The notes below the pieces were generated by a model that ran no database searches, was not told the DNA's origin, and saw nothing but the letters and a program-made list of their open reading frames with translations. A program made the position numbers and the translations under genes. Below, piece after piece: positions 8,241 to 16,495 of a DNA stretch of 64,000 bases (position 1 is its first letter; the number at the start of each line of letters is the position of its first letter). The DNA comes from Nostoc sp. C052 (GTDB lineage Bacteria > Cyanobacteriota > Cyanobacteriia > Cyanobacteriales > Nostocaceae), in assembly GCF_013393905.1 (NCBI RefSeq), contig NZ_CP040272.1:2232001-2296000 (forward strand), written 5' to 3'.

Positions 8241-8325
8241 TAAAAAAATATTCAATTAACTCTTGTGGGGTGGGCGAGACGCCCACCCCACAATATTGGA
8301 TAATTTATTTCTTGAAGTTCCCTTA
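8241..8325. mobile_element. MITE-like element, copy A
   Basis: The core GTGGGGTGGGCGAGAC with its inverted partner GCCCACCCCAC is flanked by AATATTCAATTAA on the left and GGATAATTTATTTCTTGAAG then TTCCCT on the right. The left terminus looks eroded. No ORF. It belongs to the family seen complete at 42980-43110. Confidence 0.65.
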
Positions 8326-8384
8326 CTCAGCACCCAGGACTGAGTAAGTAAAACCCATCTAAGCAGGTTAAAAAAACCTTGATT

Positions 8385-8450
8385 TTATTAGTCCACGGAG
8401 GTGGACTTTGCTTATGTAGCTGCGACTTCCAGTCGCCCAGCTTGGAATTT
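8385..8450. repeat. Remnant of a second MITE-like family
   Basis: TCCACGGAGGTGGACTTTGC then TATGTAGCTGCGACTTCCAG and TCGCCC resembles the interior of the element whose end is seen at 33277. With copy A and the small repeat at 8140 it accounts for most of the 8030-8451 gap; I see no gene there. Confidence 0.45.
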
Positions 8451-8451
8451 C

Positions 8452-9336
8452 CTAACGGCGTCTGCTGCCAAAACCAGTTGAACGACGGGGGGCTGTACTA
8501 CGCCCACTACCAAAACCACTACCAGAATTGCGTTTGGTAGTGCTGGAATTACCAGAGGGTCTTAAGTTACTACCACCAAAACCAGAACCAGAAGGACGGT
8601 TATTACCTGTAGTGCTACGCGGTGTATTGCGTATATTTGAATTGCCAGGATATGACCTTCTAATTGTCCCTGTATTGCGGAACGCAGTCCGATTTGTCAC
8701 GGCTGCGGGTGGCGCGTTGTAGCGAGTTTGATAACTTTGAACTGCTTGGCCATAGCTTCCGCCATATCCACCGAAGCCACTTAATCCTTGTCCTGGTTGA
8801 TAGGCAGGGGGTACATAATACTGGGGTCTAAACAACAGACTACCAAGTGCCTGACCCGCCAAGCTACCAGCTACAGACCCCGCAAAGGGTGCCCAAAAGC
8901 TATTTTCTCGACGGACTACAACCGTTTCTTGTTGTCCTGTTTGGGGATTGGTTTTATTTTCGGTAACGTTGTGGACGTACTCAATTTTAAAGTCTTCTGT
9001 TAGATATAAAATTGGCTGTCCTTTTTCTACCTTTAGATAGGTTTTCTTACCTTCCTTGATTTCATCATCAGTTAACCGTGCCATTTGCAAATTTTCGGTT
9101 GAAAATGTCGGTGGCTTATTGTTAAGTAAAAACAAGCTGTACTCACCACTTGCATCATCATAAGTAGCTTGTTGTATTTGATACTGCCCGTCACTCAGCT
9201 TAGTGGTATTAGAGGTTTGGCTAACGTTCTTAGCTGGAGAGTTAGTTTGATTTTCGCCACCACAGGCGACAGTTGTGATACACAAACTCAGAGCTAAAAA
9301 AACGGCTGTAAATTTACGTACTATGGTCATGATCAT
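8452..9336 (-). CDS. Lipoprotein with Gly/Ser/Arg-rich tail
   Basis: A 294-residue exported protein I cannot name. The N-terminus is a lipoprotein signal: basic MTIVRK, a hydrophobic core, then lipobox TVAC with Cys at about residue 25. The middle (residues 45-150) is a globular-looking segment (KLSDGQYQIQQATYDDASGE). Next comes a Gly/Ala patch (FAGSVAGSLAGQALGSLLF) that could touch a membrane, then Tyr/Gly/Pro-rich and Ser/Arg/Gly-rich low complexity ending SRRR. The basic tail suggests binding to an anionic surface; that is inference. Start 9336 or the third-codon ATG at 9330. Free-standing, 71 bp past the next gene's stop. Confidence 0.75.
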   Translation of the reverse strand: MIMTIVRKFTAVFLALSLCITTVACGGENQTNSPAKNVSQTSNTTKLSDGQYQIQQATYDDASGEYSLFLLNNKPPTFSTENLQMARLTDDEIKEGKKTYLKVEKGQPILYLTEDFKIEYVHNVTENKTNPQTGQQETVVVRRENSFWAPFAGSVAGSLAGQALGSLLFRPQYYVPPAYQPGQGLSGFGGYGGSYGQAVQSYQTRYNAPPAAVTNRTAFRNTGTIRRSYPGNSNIRNTPRSTTGNNRPSGSGFGGSNLRPSGNSSTTKRNSGSGFGSGRSTAPRRSTGFGSRRR

Positions 9337-9406
9337 TGAATTATTGTCCTACCTCTGAGCTTAACAATTTCTCGATGTGAGTAGTAAGTACGGACTACCC
9401 AACAGA

Positions 9407-10000
9407 TTACAAAGGAATCAATTCGGGGTAATATTGCAACAGTTGATCGCTAGTGAGTTCATCGCCTAACTGTGCTGGCGAGAAATGTACTTGGATTGCC
9501 TGGAGCTTATGTTTATAGTGTAGGTTGATTAGAGCTTTCAAAGCTTCTTTGAGTGCCTGAACGTTAGAAAGGTCAGTTTCTAACTCTGGTACTTCCCCTT
9601 CATAAGCTACTGTAAGCATCACAATGACATTACGGGTTACAGGTATTGATAATGGTTCATTCAACCCAGAGTCAGAACTGTAATTTGGTTCGCTGAGATA
9701 TCTTTCGGCAGAGTCAGTAAATAATTCGTTGACATAATCTCCCGCCTCGCCTTCACTCCAAAATACATCACCTTCGTTAGCAGCAGAAAGCCAATATTCA
9801 TCATATTGCAGCAGGGTTTGGCTAATTTCTACTAATCCTTCTCCCAAAACTTCTAAGTCACCATCGGCATCGATCGCATCTCGCCCAGCACTATTTAATA
9901 CTCCCAAAATTGGCGCTACTTCGCCTCCCCCTAAGTGCAGAAATAGGCGGAATACTACATAGCGGGTTCGACCGATCATTTTATTAAAAATGTTACTCAT
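9407..10000 (-). CDS. DUF1517-type protein
   Basis: A 197-residue acidic protein. The C-terminal segment (VTRNVIVMLTVAYEGEVPEL, then ALKALINLHYKHKLQAIQV, ending LTSDQLLQYYPELIPL) matches what I recall of the cyanobacterial and plastid DUF1517 family, whose members end with a similar LTSDELL/YPxLxPL motif. There is no signal peptide; residues 14-24 are hydrophobic but short. It shares strand with the pentapeptide-repeat gene upstream (50 bp apart) and the lipoprotein gene downstream. Function unknown. Confidence 0.6.
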   Translation of the reverse strand: MSNIFNKMIGRTRYVVFRLFLHLGGGEVAPILGVLNSAGRDAIDADGDLEVLGEGLVEISQTLLQYDEYWLSAANEGDVFWSEGEAGDYVNELFTDSAERYLSEPNYSSDSGLNEPLSIPVTRNVIVMLTVAYEGEVPELETDLSNVQALKEALKALINLHYKHKLQAIQVHFSPAQLGDELTSDQLLQYYPELIPL

Positions 10001-10050
10001 TTCCTTCCTCCATTTTTTTTGTTATTACTCATGAGGCATTGAACTAATGA

Positions 10051-11661
10051 CTAATGACTAATATAGTGAAATCCTTTGATGAAATCTATAACCATATCTA
10101 AGGAAGGTAATATATATTTGGTTGGTTCACTAGATATATCATCATAAGTTGAAGCCTTGAGAGCAGAACGATTAATAAATCTTTTCCCAAAATTGGGATG
10201 GTCATGAACAATCAAAATATGAGCGCTGGAATTTGTTAAAATTATTTGGGTTGGGGCTTTACAAAAATTTAATTTTGCAGCTACTTCAATATTTTTTTTC
10301 ACTTGTTTAATTGTTGTAGCCTGACTCGTAGCTTCTTCTAAAAGAATATTTAATTGTTTCACCATATCGGGTGATTTTAAATCTTGGTTCCCAACAACTT
10401 GACTATTAATCATTTCCACCAGGCTGGAAATATTTTTTTGAGTAGATACGGCATCTAAAAAGGGAAGAACCACAATGTAAGCAGTGGGGAATAATGCTTC
10501 GTCGCTATCTACATGAAATGTAAAAATAGTTCGACGACGACCACTTTCGATGCTTGGGGGTTGTTTTAGCACCCGATATTCTTGAGCAATTTGGTAGTAA
10601 GCGCCTGCGATCGCAAAATTGGCTTCGTGTTCTAAGGCTGCATCAACGATAATCCTTATTGTTGGCGGTGTTTCGTTAAAAAAATCTCGTGACTCTTCAG
10701 AATGGAAGTTTTGGACAATGGAGCGATCGCCATTTGGACTCAGATCAACCCATTCACAAATCATCCCTTCGGTTTTTAAACCAAATCTGGAGGTGGCATA
10801 AAGTTTGGCTCCAGTTAAAGTTGCTCCTGTTAAATCAGCACCGATCCATTCCGCCCTAATTAATTTTGCCTGGGTTAAGTTGGCGTGGACTAAACTCGTA
10901 TTTGTTAAGTTGGCATTACTTAAATCTGCGCCAATTAAATCAGCACCGCTCAATTTTGCCCCGCTCAAATCTGCCCACCGGAGATTTGCCCCGCTCAAAT
11001 CTGCCCATCGGAGATTTGCCCCGCTCAAGTCTGCCCCGCTCAGGTTAGTATGGCTAAGATTGGCTTGTCTGAGTTCGGCTTCTCGCAAATTTGCACCGCT
11101 GAGATCGGAACGACTCAAGTCACTGGAGTTTAAGTTAGCCATCTCTAAGTTAGCTCCCGTCAAGGAAGCACCTCTCAAGATAGTCTCATTCAAGTTAGCG
11201 TGACGGAGATTCGCTTGGCGGAGTGTCGCCTCTCGCAAATCGGCACTGGTGAGATCGGCTTCCAACAGATCGGCGCGACTGAGATCGGCGCGAACTAACT
11301 CGGCGCGGATTAATGAGGCTCCTCTTAGTTGAGCGCGACTGAGATCGGCTCGAATCAAATTAGCGACGTTGAGACTGGCATTGTTCAAAATAGCGCTGCA
11401 TAGATTCGCGCCACTCAGTCTAGCTACATTTAGCTTGGCATTGCTCAAGTTAGCTTCACTCAGATTCGCGCCACTCAGGTTAACTATACTCAAATTAGCA
11501 TCGCTAAGATTCACACCACTGAGTTTGACCCCACTCAAGTTAGCTTCTGGGAGGTCAACACCACTAAAGTTTAAGACTCCTGCTGCATATTTTTCCAGTA
11601 ATTCCTCTACAGTCATTGATGCTACCCCTTGGATGCCAACTTTAATAGTTGGTAAAGTCAT
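10051..11661 (-). CDS. Pentapeptide-repeat protein with conserved C-terminal domain
   Basis: 536 residues. About residues 34-275 are A(D/N)LxX pentapeptide repeats (ANLSGANLS, ADLSGANLRW and so on), which fold as a right-handed quadrilateral beta-helix. Residues from about 285 form a non-repetitive domain (EGMICEWVDLSPNGDRSIVQ, then TPPTIRIIVDAALEHEANFA) that I recall in several Nostoc proteins of this build. The role is unknown; some pentapeptide proteins bind DNA-mimetically or scaffold partners. The repeat DNA contains near-identical tandem units at about 10966-11040, so it is expanding or contracting. No signal peptide. It diverges from tyrA with under 30 bp between starts. Confidence 0.85.
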   Translation of the reverse strand: MTLPTIKVGIQGVASMTVEELLEKYAAGVLNFSGVDLPEANLSGVKLSGVNLSDANLSIVNLSGANLSEANLSNAKLNVARLSGANLCSAILNNASLNVANLIRADLSRAQLRGASLIRAELVRADLSRADLLEADLTSADLREATLRQANLRHANLNETILRGASLTGANLEMANLNSSDLSRSDLSGANLREAELRQANLSHTNLSGADLSGANLRWADLSGANLRWADLSGAKLSGADLIGADLSNANLTNTSLVHANLTQAKLIRAEWIGADLTGATLTGAKLYATSRFGLKTEGMICEWVDLSPNGDRSIVQNFHSEESRDFFNETPPTIRIIVDAALEHEANFAIAGAYYQIAQEYRVLKQPPSIESGRRRTIFTFHVDSDEALFPTAYIVVLPFLDAVSTQKNISSLVEMINSQVVGNQDLKSPDMVKQLNILLEEATSQATTIKQVKKNIEVAAKLNFCKAPTQIILTNSSAHILIVHDHPNFGKRFINRSALKASTYDDISSEPTKYILPSLDMVIDFIKGFHYISH

Positions 11662-11685
11662 AAAAACAGAATGTCAAAATCAAAA

Positions 11686-12525
11686 ATGAATATTGGAATT
11701 TTAGGATTGGGACTGATTGGCGGATCTTTGGGTTTTGATTTGCGATCGCAAGGACATCATATCTTAGGAGTCAGTCGCCGTGAAGCCACCTGTCAAAAGG
11801 CAGTTAGTCTCGGCAGTGTTGATGAAGCATCTGTTGATTTGAGTCTGTTAGCAGCCGCAGAAGTCGTATTTATTTGTACACCTCTAGCCCTTATTGTGCC
11901 CCAATTTGAACAGTTAATCGCTCATTTGTCTGTTGCGACAGTCGTAACTGATGTGGGTTCGGCGAAAGCACAGATAGTTAAGGAAATTTCCCCCCTTTGG
12001 GATAATTTTATCGGCGGTCATCCAATGGCGGGAAGAACAGACAATGGCATCGAAGCTGCACAACGACATTTATTTGTCGATAAACCTTATGTCTTAACAC
12101 CAACGACTACAACACCAATTAGTGCAATTACAGTTGTGGAAGAAATTGTGCGATCGCTAGGAGCAAATATCTACTATTGTCAACCTGAGCAACATGACCG
12201 CGCTGTGAGTTGGATTTCCCATTTACCTGTAATGATCAGTTCTTCGTTGATTGCTGCTTGTTTGAGTGAAAGTGACCCCGATGTTTTGCAATTAGCCCAA
12301 AAGTTAGCTAGTTCCGGTTTTCGGGATACCAGTCGTGTGGGAGGCGGGAATCCAGAGTTGGGCGTGATGATGGCGCGGTATAATCGTCAAGCATTGCTGC
12401 GATCGCTCCAACAATATCGTCATCATCTCGATGAGTTGACTAACTTAATCGAGCAAGAAAATTGGGCAGTTTTAGAAGAAAAGTTTAAATCAAGGCAACA
12501 GGCACGACCTGATTTTGTTAAATAG
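11686..12525 (+). CDS. tyrA: Arogenate/prephenate dehydrogenase TyrA
   Basis: Oxidative decarboxylation of arogenate (usual in cyanobacteria) or prephenate in tyrosine synthesis; cytoplasmic. The NAD(P) motif GILGLGLIGGSLG is at the N-terminus. GGHPMAGRTDNGIEAAQ and the catalytic-region SWISHLPVM are present. I choose ATG 11686 (MNIGILG, 279 residues) over the in-frame ATG at 11671, because the family begins right at the Rossmann strand. A rho-independent terminator follows. Confidence 0.92.
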   Translation: MNIGILGLGLIGGSLGFDLRSQGHHILGVSRREATCQKAVSLGSVDEASVDLSLLAAAEVVFICTPLALIVPQFEQLIAHLSVATVVTDVGSAKAQIVKEISPLWDNFIGGHPMAGRTDNGIEAAQRHLFVDKPYVLTPTTTTPISAITVVEEIVRSLGANIYYCQPEQHDRAVSWISHLPVMISSSLIAACLSESDPDVLQLAQKLASSGFRDTSRVGGGNPELGVMMARYNRQALLRSLQQYRHHLDELTNLIEQENWAVLEEKFKSRQQARPDFVK

Positions 12526-12530
12526 TTGTT

Positions 12531-12565
12531 GGGTGCGTTAACGATAGCTGAACGCACCCATTTTT
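12531..12565 (+). terminator. Terminator of tyrA
   Basis: GGGTGCGTT pairs perfectly with AACGCACCC across an 11-base loop and is followed by ATTTTTATA. It starts 6 bp after the tyrA stop. Confidence 0.8.
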
Positions 12566-12576
12566 ATATTGGCTGA

Positions 12577-12688
12577 GATAAATTATCCAATGTTGTGGGG
12601 TGGGCAGCATGAGCGCCATATAGCCTGGGCAGGCGAGACGCCCACCCCACAAGAGTTAATTGAATATTTTTTATTTGGAAGTCCCTTA
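12577..12688. mobile_element. MITE-like element, copy B
   Basis: AAATTATCCAATG lies at the left; the core GTGGGGTGGGC pairs with GCCCACCCCAC; the right end is TATTTTTTATTTGGAAGTCC followed by CTTA. The left terminal repeat is shortened. No ORF. Confidence 0.65.
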
Positions 12689-12723
12689 ACAAGTATTTTC
12701 GAGTCGTTTCTTGATTCTGACTC

Positions 12724-12751
12724 CTGTTAGCGGTAGCGGGGCGTTTAGCCC
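12724..12751 (-). repeat. Small dispersed repeat, GGGCTAAACGCCCC type
   Basis: Reverse-strand copy (plus strand CTGTTAGCGGTAGCGG then GGCGTTTAGCCC) embedded in an ATTCTGA/ACTCCTG tandem tract. With copy B it explains most of the 12526-12873 gap. Confidence 0.75.
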
Positions 12752-12873
12752 ATTCTGAATTCTGAATTCTGACTCCTGAATTCTTTTCTCATAAAATCTT
12801 TAAAAAATGCTACTCAGCAGTTTGATAGCCACCAAACCGATGTACTATACAGATAAATTTACAAAAATCAACA

Positions 12874-13164
12874 ATGGTAGAACGCCCAATCAAAAAATCG
12901 GAACGTCAGTCTAAAGAAAGCACTGACAAAAATTCCGAAAACTCGGATTCTGTAACTCCGATTGAATCCAACCCCAAAAGCTCAAAACCGAGCCGTAATC
13001 GCTCGGCAGATAAAGGGAAAAAATCATTAGGGGATGAAAACAGGCATCAGGGAAATCCTGCCTTAGCGCGTGGGCCAAAACCCGTTAAACCTCCAGCCCC
13101 CAAAGTCCAAACAGAAGAACTCGAAACCGAATCAGAATCCGTCTCTGAGGAGTCTCAAGAGTAG
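12874..13164 (+). CDS. Small disordered hypothetical protein
   Basis: A 96-residue protein made almost only of Lys, Ser, Glu, Asn and Pro (for example KKSERQSKESTDKNSENSD and ARGPKPVKPPAPKV, with an acidic end ELETESESVSEESQE). It has no hydrophobic core, signal or membrane segment, so it is probably intrinsically disordered. I have seen similar short proteins in Nostocales but cannot name a family. Coding is supported by a sustained frame with a clear ATG and a natural stop. It stands alone ahead of the CRISPR leader. Confidence 0.55.
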   Translation: MVERPIKKSERQSKESTDKNSENSDSVTPIESNPKSSKPSRNRSADKGKKSLGDENRHQGNPALARGPKPVKPPAPKVQTEELETESESVSEESQE

Positions 13165-13289
13165 TATTACTATTGTTGCGTGTGATGTGGGAGGCTATAA
13201 GTATATGAAGACTGGGATTTCTGGCTTTGAAAGCAGCGATCGTGCCCCCCATCACCTACCGCAAGGCGGAATTAAAAATTAAAAATTAA

Positions 13290-13655
13290 AAATGAATACA
13301 ACGTAAGCGTTTCATTCATTTGGAATGGGTGGTTTATTTGCGCCGTGCTGTATTAGGTTATTTTTAGCGATCGCATCATCTCACAGGTTTCCTGTATGTA
13401 AAATGCGCGGAAGGGTAGGTGTACAAATTCCATAGCCTCAAAAAAGTGCTTCTATCTCAACACCAGCAAGCATTTCACCCCGTTAATGACTCGATCATCA
13501 TCCGCGCGATGTCTGAAAAGCTTACAAAAACTGGGTGTCAGCCTTCAATCTTTCCCGAAACTCTTCCCAAAGAAATTCTCTAATGCTATGATTGCTCTAG
13601 ATTCGCGCAAACGCACCTTGAAAACTAAATATAGCTTGGCTTTCAGTATGCCGCG
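13290..13655 (+). promoter_or_regulatory. CRISPR leader region
   Basis: The ~370 bp before the first repeat lack a credible gene and contain a short A/T repeat tract (ATTAAAA units at about 13270-13292). The last 55 bases (CACCTTGAAAACTAAATATA, then GGCTTTCA) resemble, from memory, leader ends of Nostocales arrays. Placing the leader here agrees with the truncated repeat at the other end and with the GATTGAAAC repeat end acting as the crRNA 5' tag. The 61-residue frame at 13486-13671 runs into the first repeat and is not a gene. Confidence 0.6.
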
Positions 13656-16297
13656 ATTGCAATTCATCTAAATCCCTATTAGGGATTGAAACCAGCCAAT
13701 TATCGAAGAAGTAGCAATCTAAACCAAATTGCAATTCATCTAAATCCCTATTAGGGATTGAAACGGCATAATCAAGCTGATCTGCCATGTTGGCTTGTCT
13801 AGCTGATTGCAATTCATCTAAATCCCTATTAGGGATTGAAACATTTAGAATTCTAACTTACTTAGAAATTCTTCTTCTGATTGCAATTCATCTAAATCCC
13901 TATTAGGGATTGAAACCACCAAGGAGAAAATTAAATGAATTCCCCTAATTGCATTGCAATTCATCTAAATCCCTATTAGGGATTGAAACCGATAAGTAAG
14001 TTAGCAATATAACGACCGCTATCTATTGCAATTCATCTAAATCCCTATTAGGGATTGAAACTAGTAGGAAGCTTCCATTTTTTAGTACCACGCGGATTGC
14101 AATTCATCTAAATCCCTATTAGGGATTGAAACAGCACAGACCACCCACTAGCCAGCAAACAAGGCAGCTACATTGCAATTCATCTAAATCCCTATTAGGG
14201 ATTGAAACCCTCTAACCCTAGAAAGCAATATTGCAATGCTCAGATTGCAATTCATCTAAATCCCTATTAGGGATTGAAACCTACACTTTATTATCTAACA
14301 ATAAGTTATCTTTAATTGCAATTCATCTAAATCCCTATTAGGGATTGAAACACTAACACAGAAGCTTCATTAATATTTACTAGTAAATTGCAATTCATCT
14401 AAATCCCTATTAGGGATTGAAACGTAACTTATGTAATTGAGTTGATGGTTATGCTCTCAATTGCAATTCATCTAAATCCCTATTAGGGATTGAAACTATG
14501 AGGTATCAGGATAGAAGCTTAAACTTTACCTATTGCAATTCATCTAAATCCCTATTAGGGATTGAAACGCTTCTCTCCACTGATGCAATCATTCAGTGGA
14601 GATGGATTGCAATTCATCTAAATCCCTATTAGGGATTGAAACGCCGGAATTTAAAATACCAGGTTTCAGGTTCCCCGAAATTGCAATTCATCTAAATCCC
14701 TATTAGGGATTGAAACTTTATCAACCTTTCCCGCAAGAGCTACTCTCGTATTGCAATTCATCTAAATCCCTATTAGGGATTGAAACCTTTGCAAAAATGG
14801 TGGGATGATTTTAAATCAGAGGTATTGCAATTCATCTAAATCCCTATTAGGGATTGAAACGGCTGTTTAACAGACTTAATAACATTAAACACTTGAATTG
14901 CAATTCATCTAAATCCCTATTAGGGATTGAAACTAGAGAAATAGGATATGAGGCGTGGGTATACAATGAATTGCAATTCATCTAAATCCCTATTAGGGAT
15001 TGAAACTCTTTTCGCATTCTCGATCAAGTTGTTCTTGAATATTGCAATTCATCTAAATCCCTATTAGGGATTGAAACAATAAAAAGACTAGGTTATCTAC
15101 CAACCTAGTCTAAATCCAATTGCAATTCATCTAAATCCCTATTAGGGATTGAAACTACAGATTTTGCAATAGCCAGCGTTCTTTTTTGCATTGCAATTCA
15201 TCTAAATCCCTATTAGGGATTGAAACAAGTTAAACATGGTGTACCCCATGTATGAGGATTGCAATTCATCTAAATCCCTATTAGGGATTGAAACTTTTGT
15301 GCATGATGGCGGTGAAACGTCTAAATGGCATTGCAATTCATCTAAATCCCTATTAGGGATTGAAACAATATCAGTTATCCCCAGGCAGTAAGCCACGAGA
15401 GATTGCAATTCATCTAAATCCCTATTAGGGATTGAAACCGCTCTCAGCACTGATACACTTTACGGCATACATTTATTGCAATTCATCTAAATCCCTATTA
15501 GGGATTGAAACCTACAACTGGGGAGTCGCTGCAATCTTCTTCTATGTCAGGGATTGCAATTCATCTAAATCCCTATTAGGGATTGAAACCGGCCCTTTAC
15601 CCGGCTGAACGTATGTCACGGTATTGCAATTCATCTAAATCCCTATTAGGGATTGAAACCAGTGTTGTTAGGTAATCAACTATAAATTGCGGATTGCAAT
15701 TCATCTAAATCCCTATTAGGGATTGAAACTCAACTCCAATAGTAGAGATAACAGGACTGTACATTCCTGATTGCAATTCATCTAAATCCCTATTAGGGAT
15801 TGAAACCGGCCCTTTACCCGGCTGAACGTATGTCACGGTATTGCAATTCATCTAAATCCCTATTAGGGATTGAAACCAGTGTTGTTAGGTAATCAACTAT
15901 AAATTGCGGATTGCAATTCATCTAAATCCCTATTAGGGATTGAAACTAGCGATCGCATATCGCCGGGTATTCCCGAACGAATTGCAATTCATCTAAATCC
16001 CTATTAGGGATTGAAACTGGGCGGATGAGTACAGCAATCGGTTGAGTCTATATTGCAATTCATCTAAATCCCTATTAGGGATTGAAACAGGAGTAGGACT
16101 TGGACTTGGTGATGGCGTAGGATTATTGCAATTCATCTAAATCCCTATTAGGGATTGAAACATATCAGAATAAAAGTGTGCTTTAGTTTTCAGACCATTG
16201 CAATTCATCTAAATCCCTATTAGGGATTGAAACTTTAAGGATTGTAAAGATAGCTGATGTAGGGACTTCATTGCAATTCATCTAAATCCCTATTAGG
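13656..16297 (+). CRISPR. CRISPR array, 37 repeats and 36 spacers, no cas genes in window
   Basis: The 37-bp repeat begins ATTGCAATTC, has the central dyad AATCCCTATTAGGGATT and ends GATTGAAAC. Thirty-six full copies look identical; the last (from 16270) keeps only its first 28 bases, ending CTATTAGG. Spacers are 31-41 nt. The repeat type is that of cyanobacterial subtype I-D/III arrays, with ATTGAAAC as likely 8-nt crRNA tag, so transcription should be plus strand. Spacers 27 and 28 (15590-15622, 15660-15692) recur exactly as spacers 30 and 31 (15807-15839, 15877-15909). Spacers at 14569, 15078 and 15227 contain inverted repeats. No cas gene lies in the window, so processing and interference must be supplied in trans. 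Confidence 0.98.
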
Positions 16298-16495
16298 TTT
16301 TTAACGAACCGCAAAGGACGCAAAGAAGAGAAGCTTAACTGAACTGTATTGGCCTATGTCTCAGCAGATGGCTTGCTTGTAAAGCTTATCCGTGGTTTGA
16401 TTAAAATACGGCATCTAAATCGACTTAGTGTATTTTGTTGACGAATCAATTATCTGAATTAACTTGTCAGCCACAAAGTAAATATAAAACTTTCC

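Noticed and set aside
10805..11203. Long plus-strand frames (132 and 106 residues) opposite the pentapeptide gene
   Set aside because: They are the reverse reading of a repetitive pentapeptide sequence; low-complexity composition and no start signals.
13486..13671. 61-residue frame in the CRISPR leader
   Set aside because: It runs into the first CRISPR repeat; better explained as leader DNA.
15202..15450. 82-residue frame encoding repeated VSIPNRDLDELQ
   Set aside because: It is the reverse translation of CRISPR repeats; the repeated peptide is an artefact of the array.
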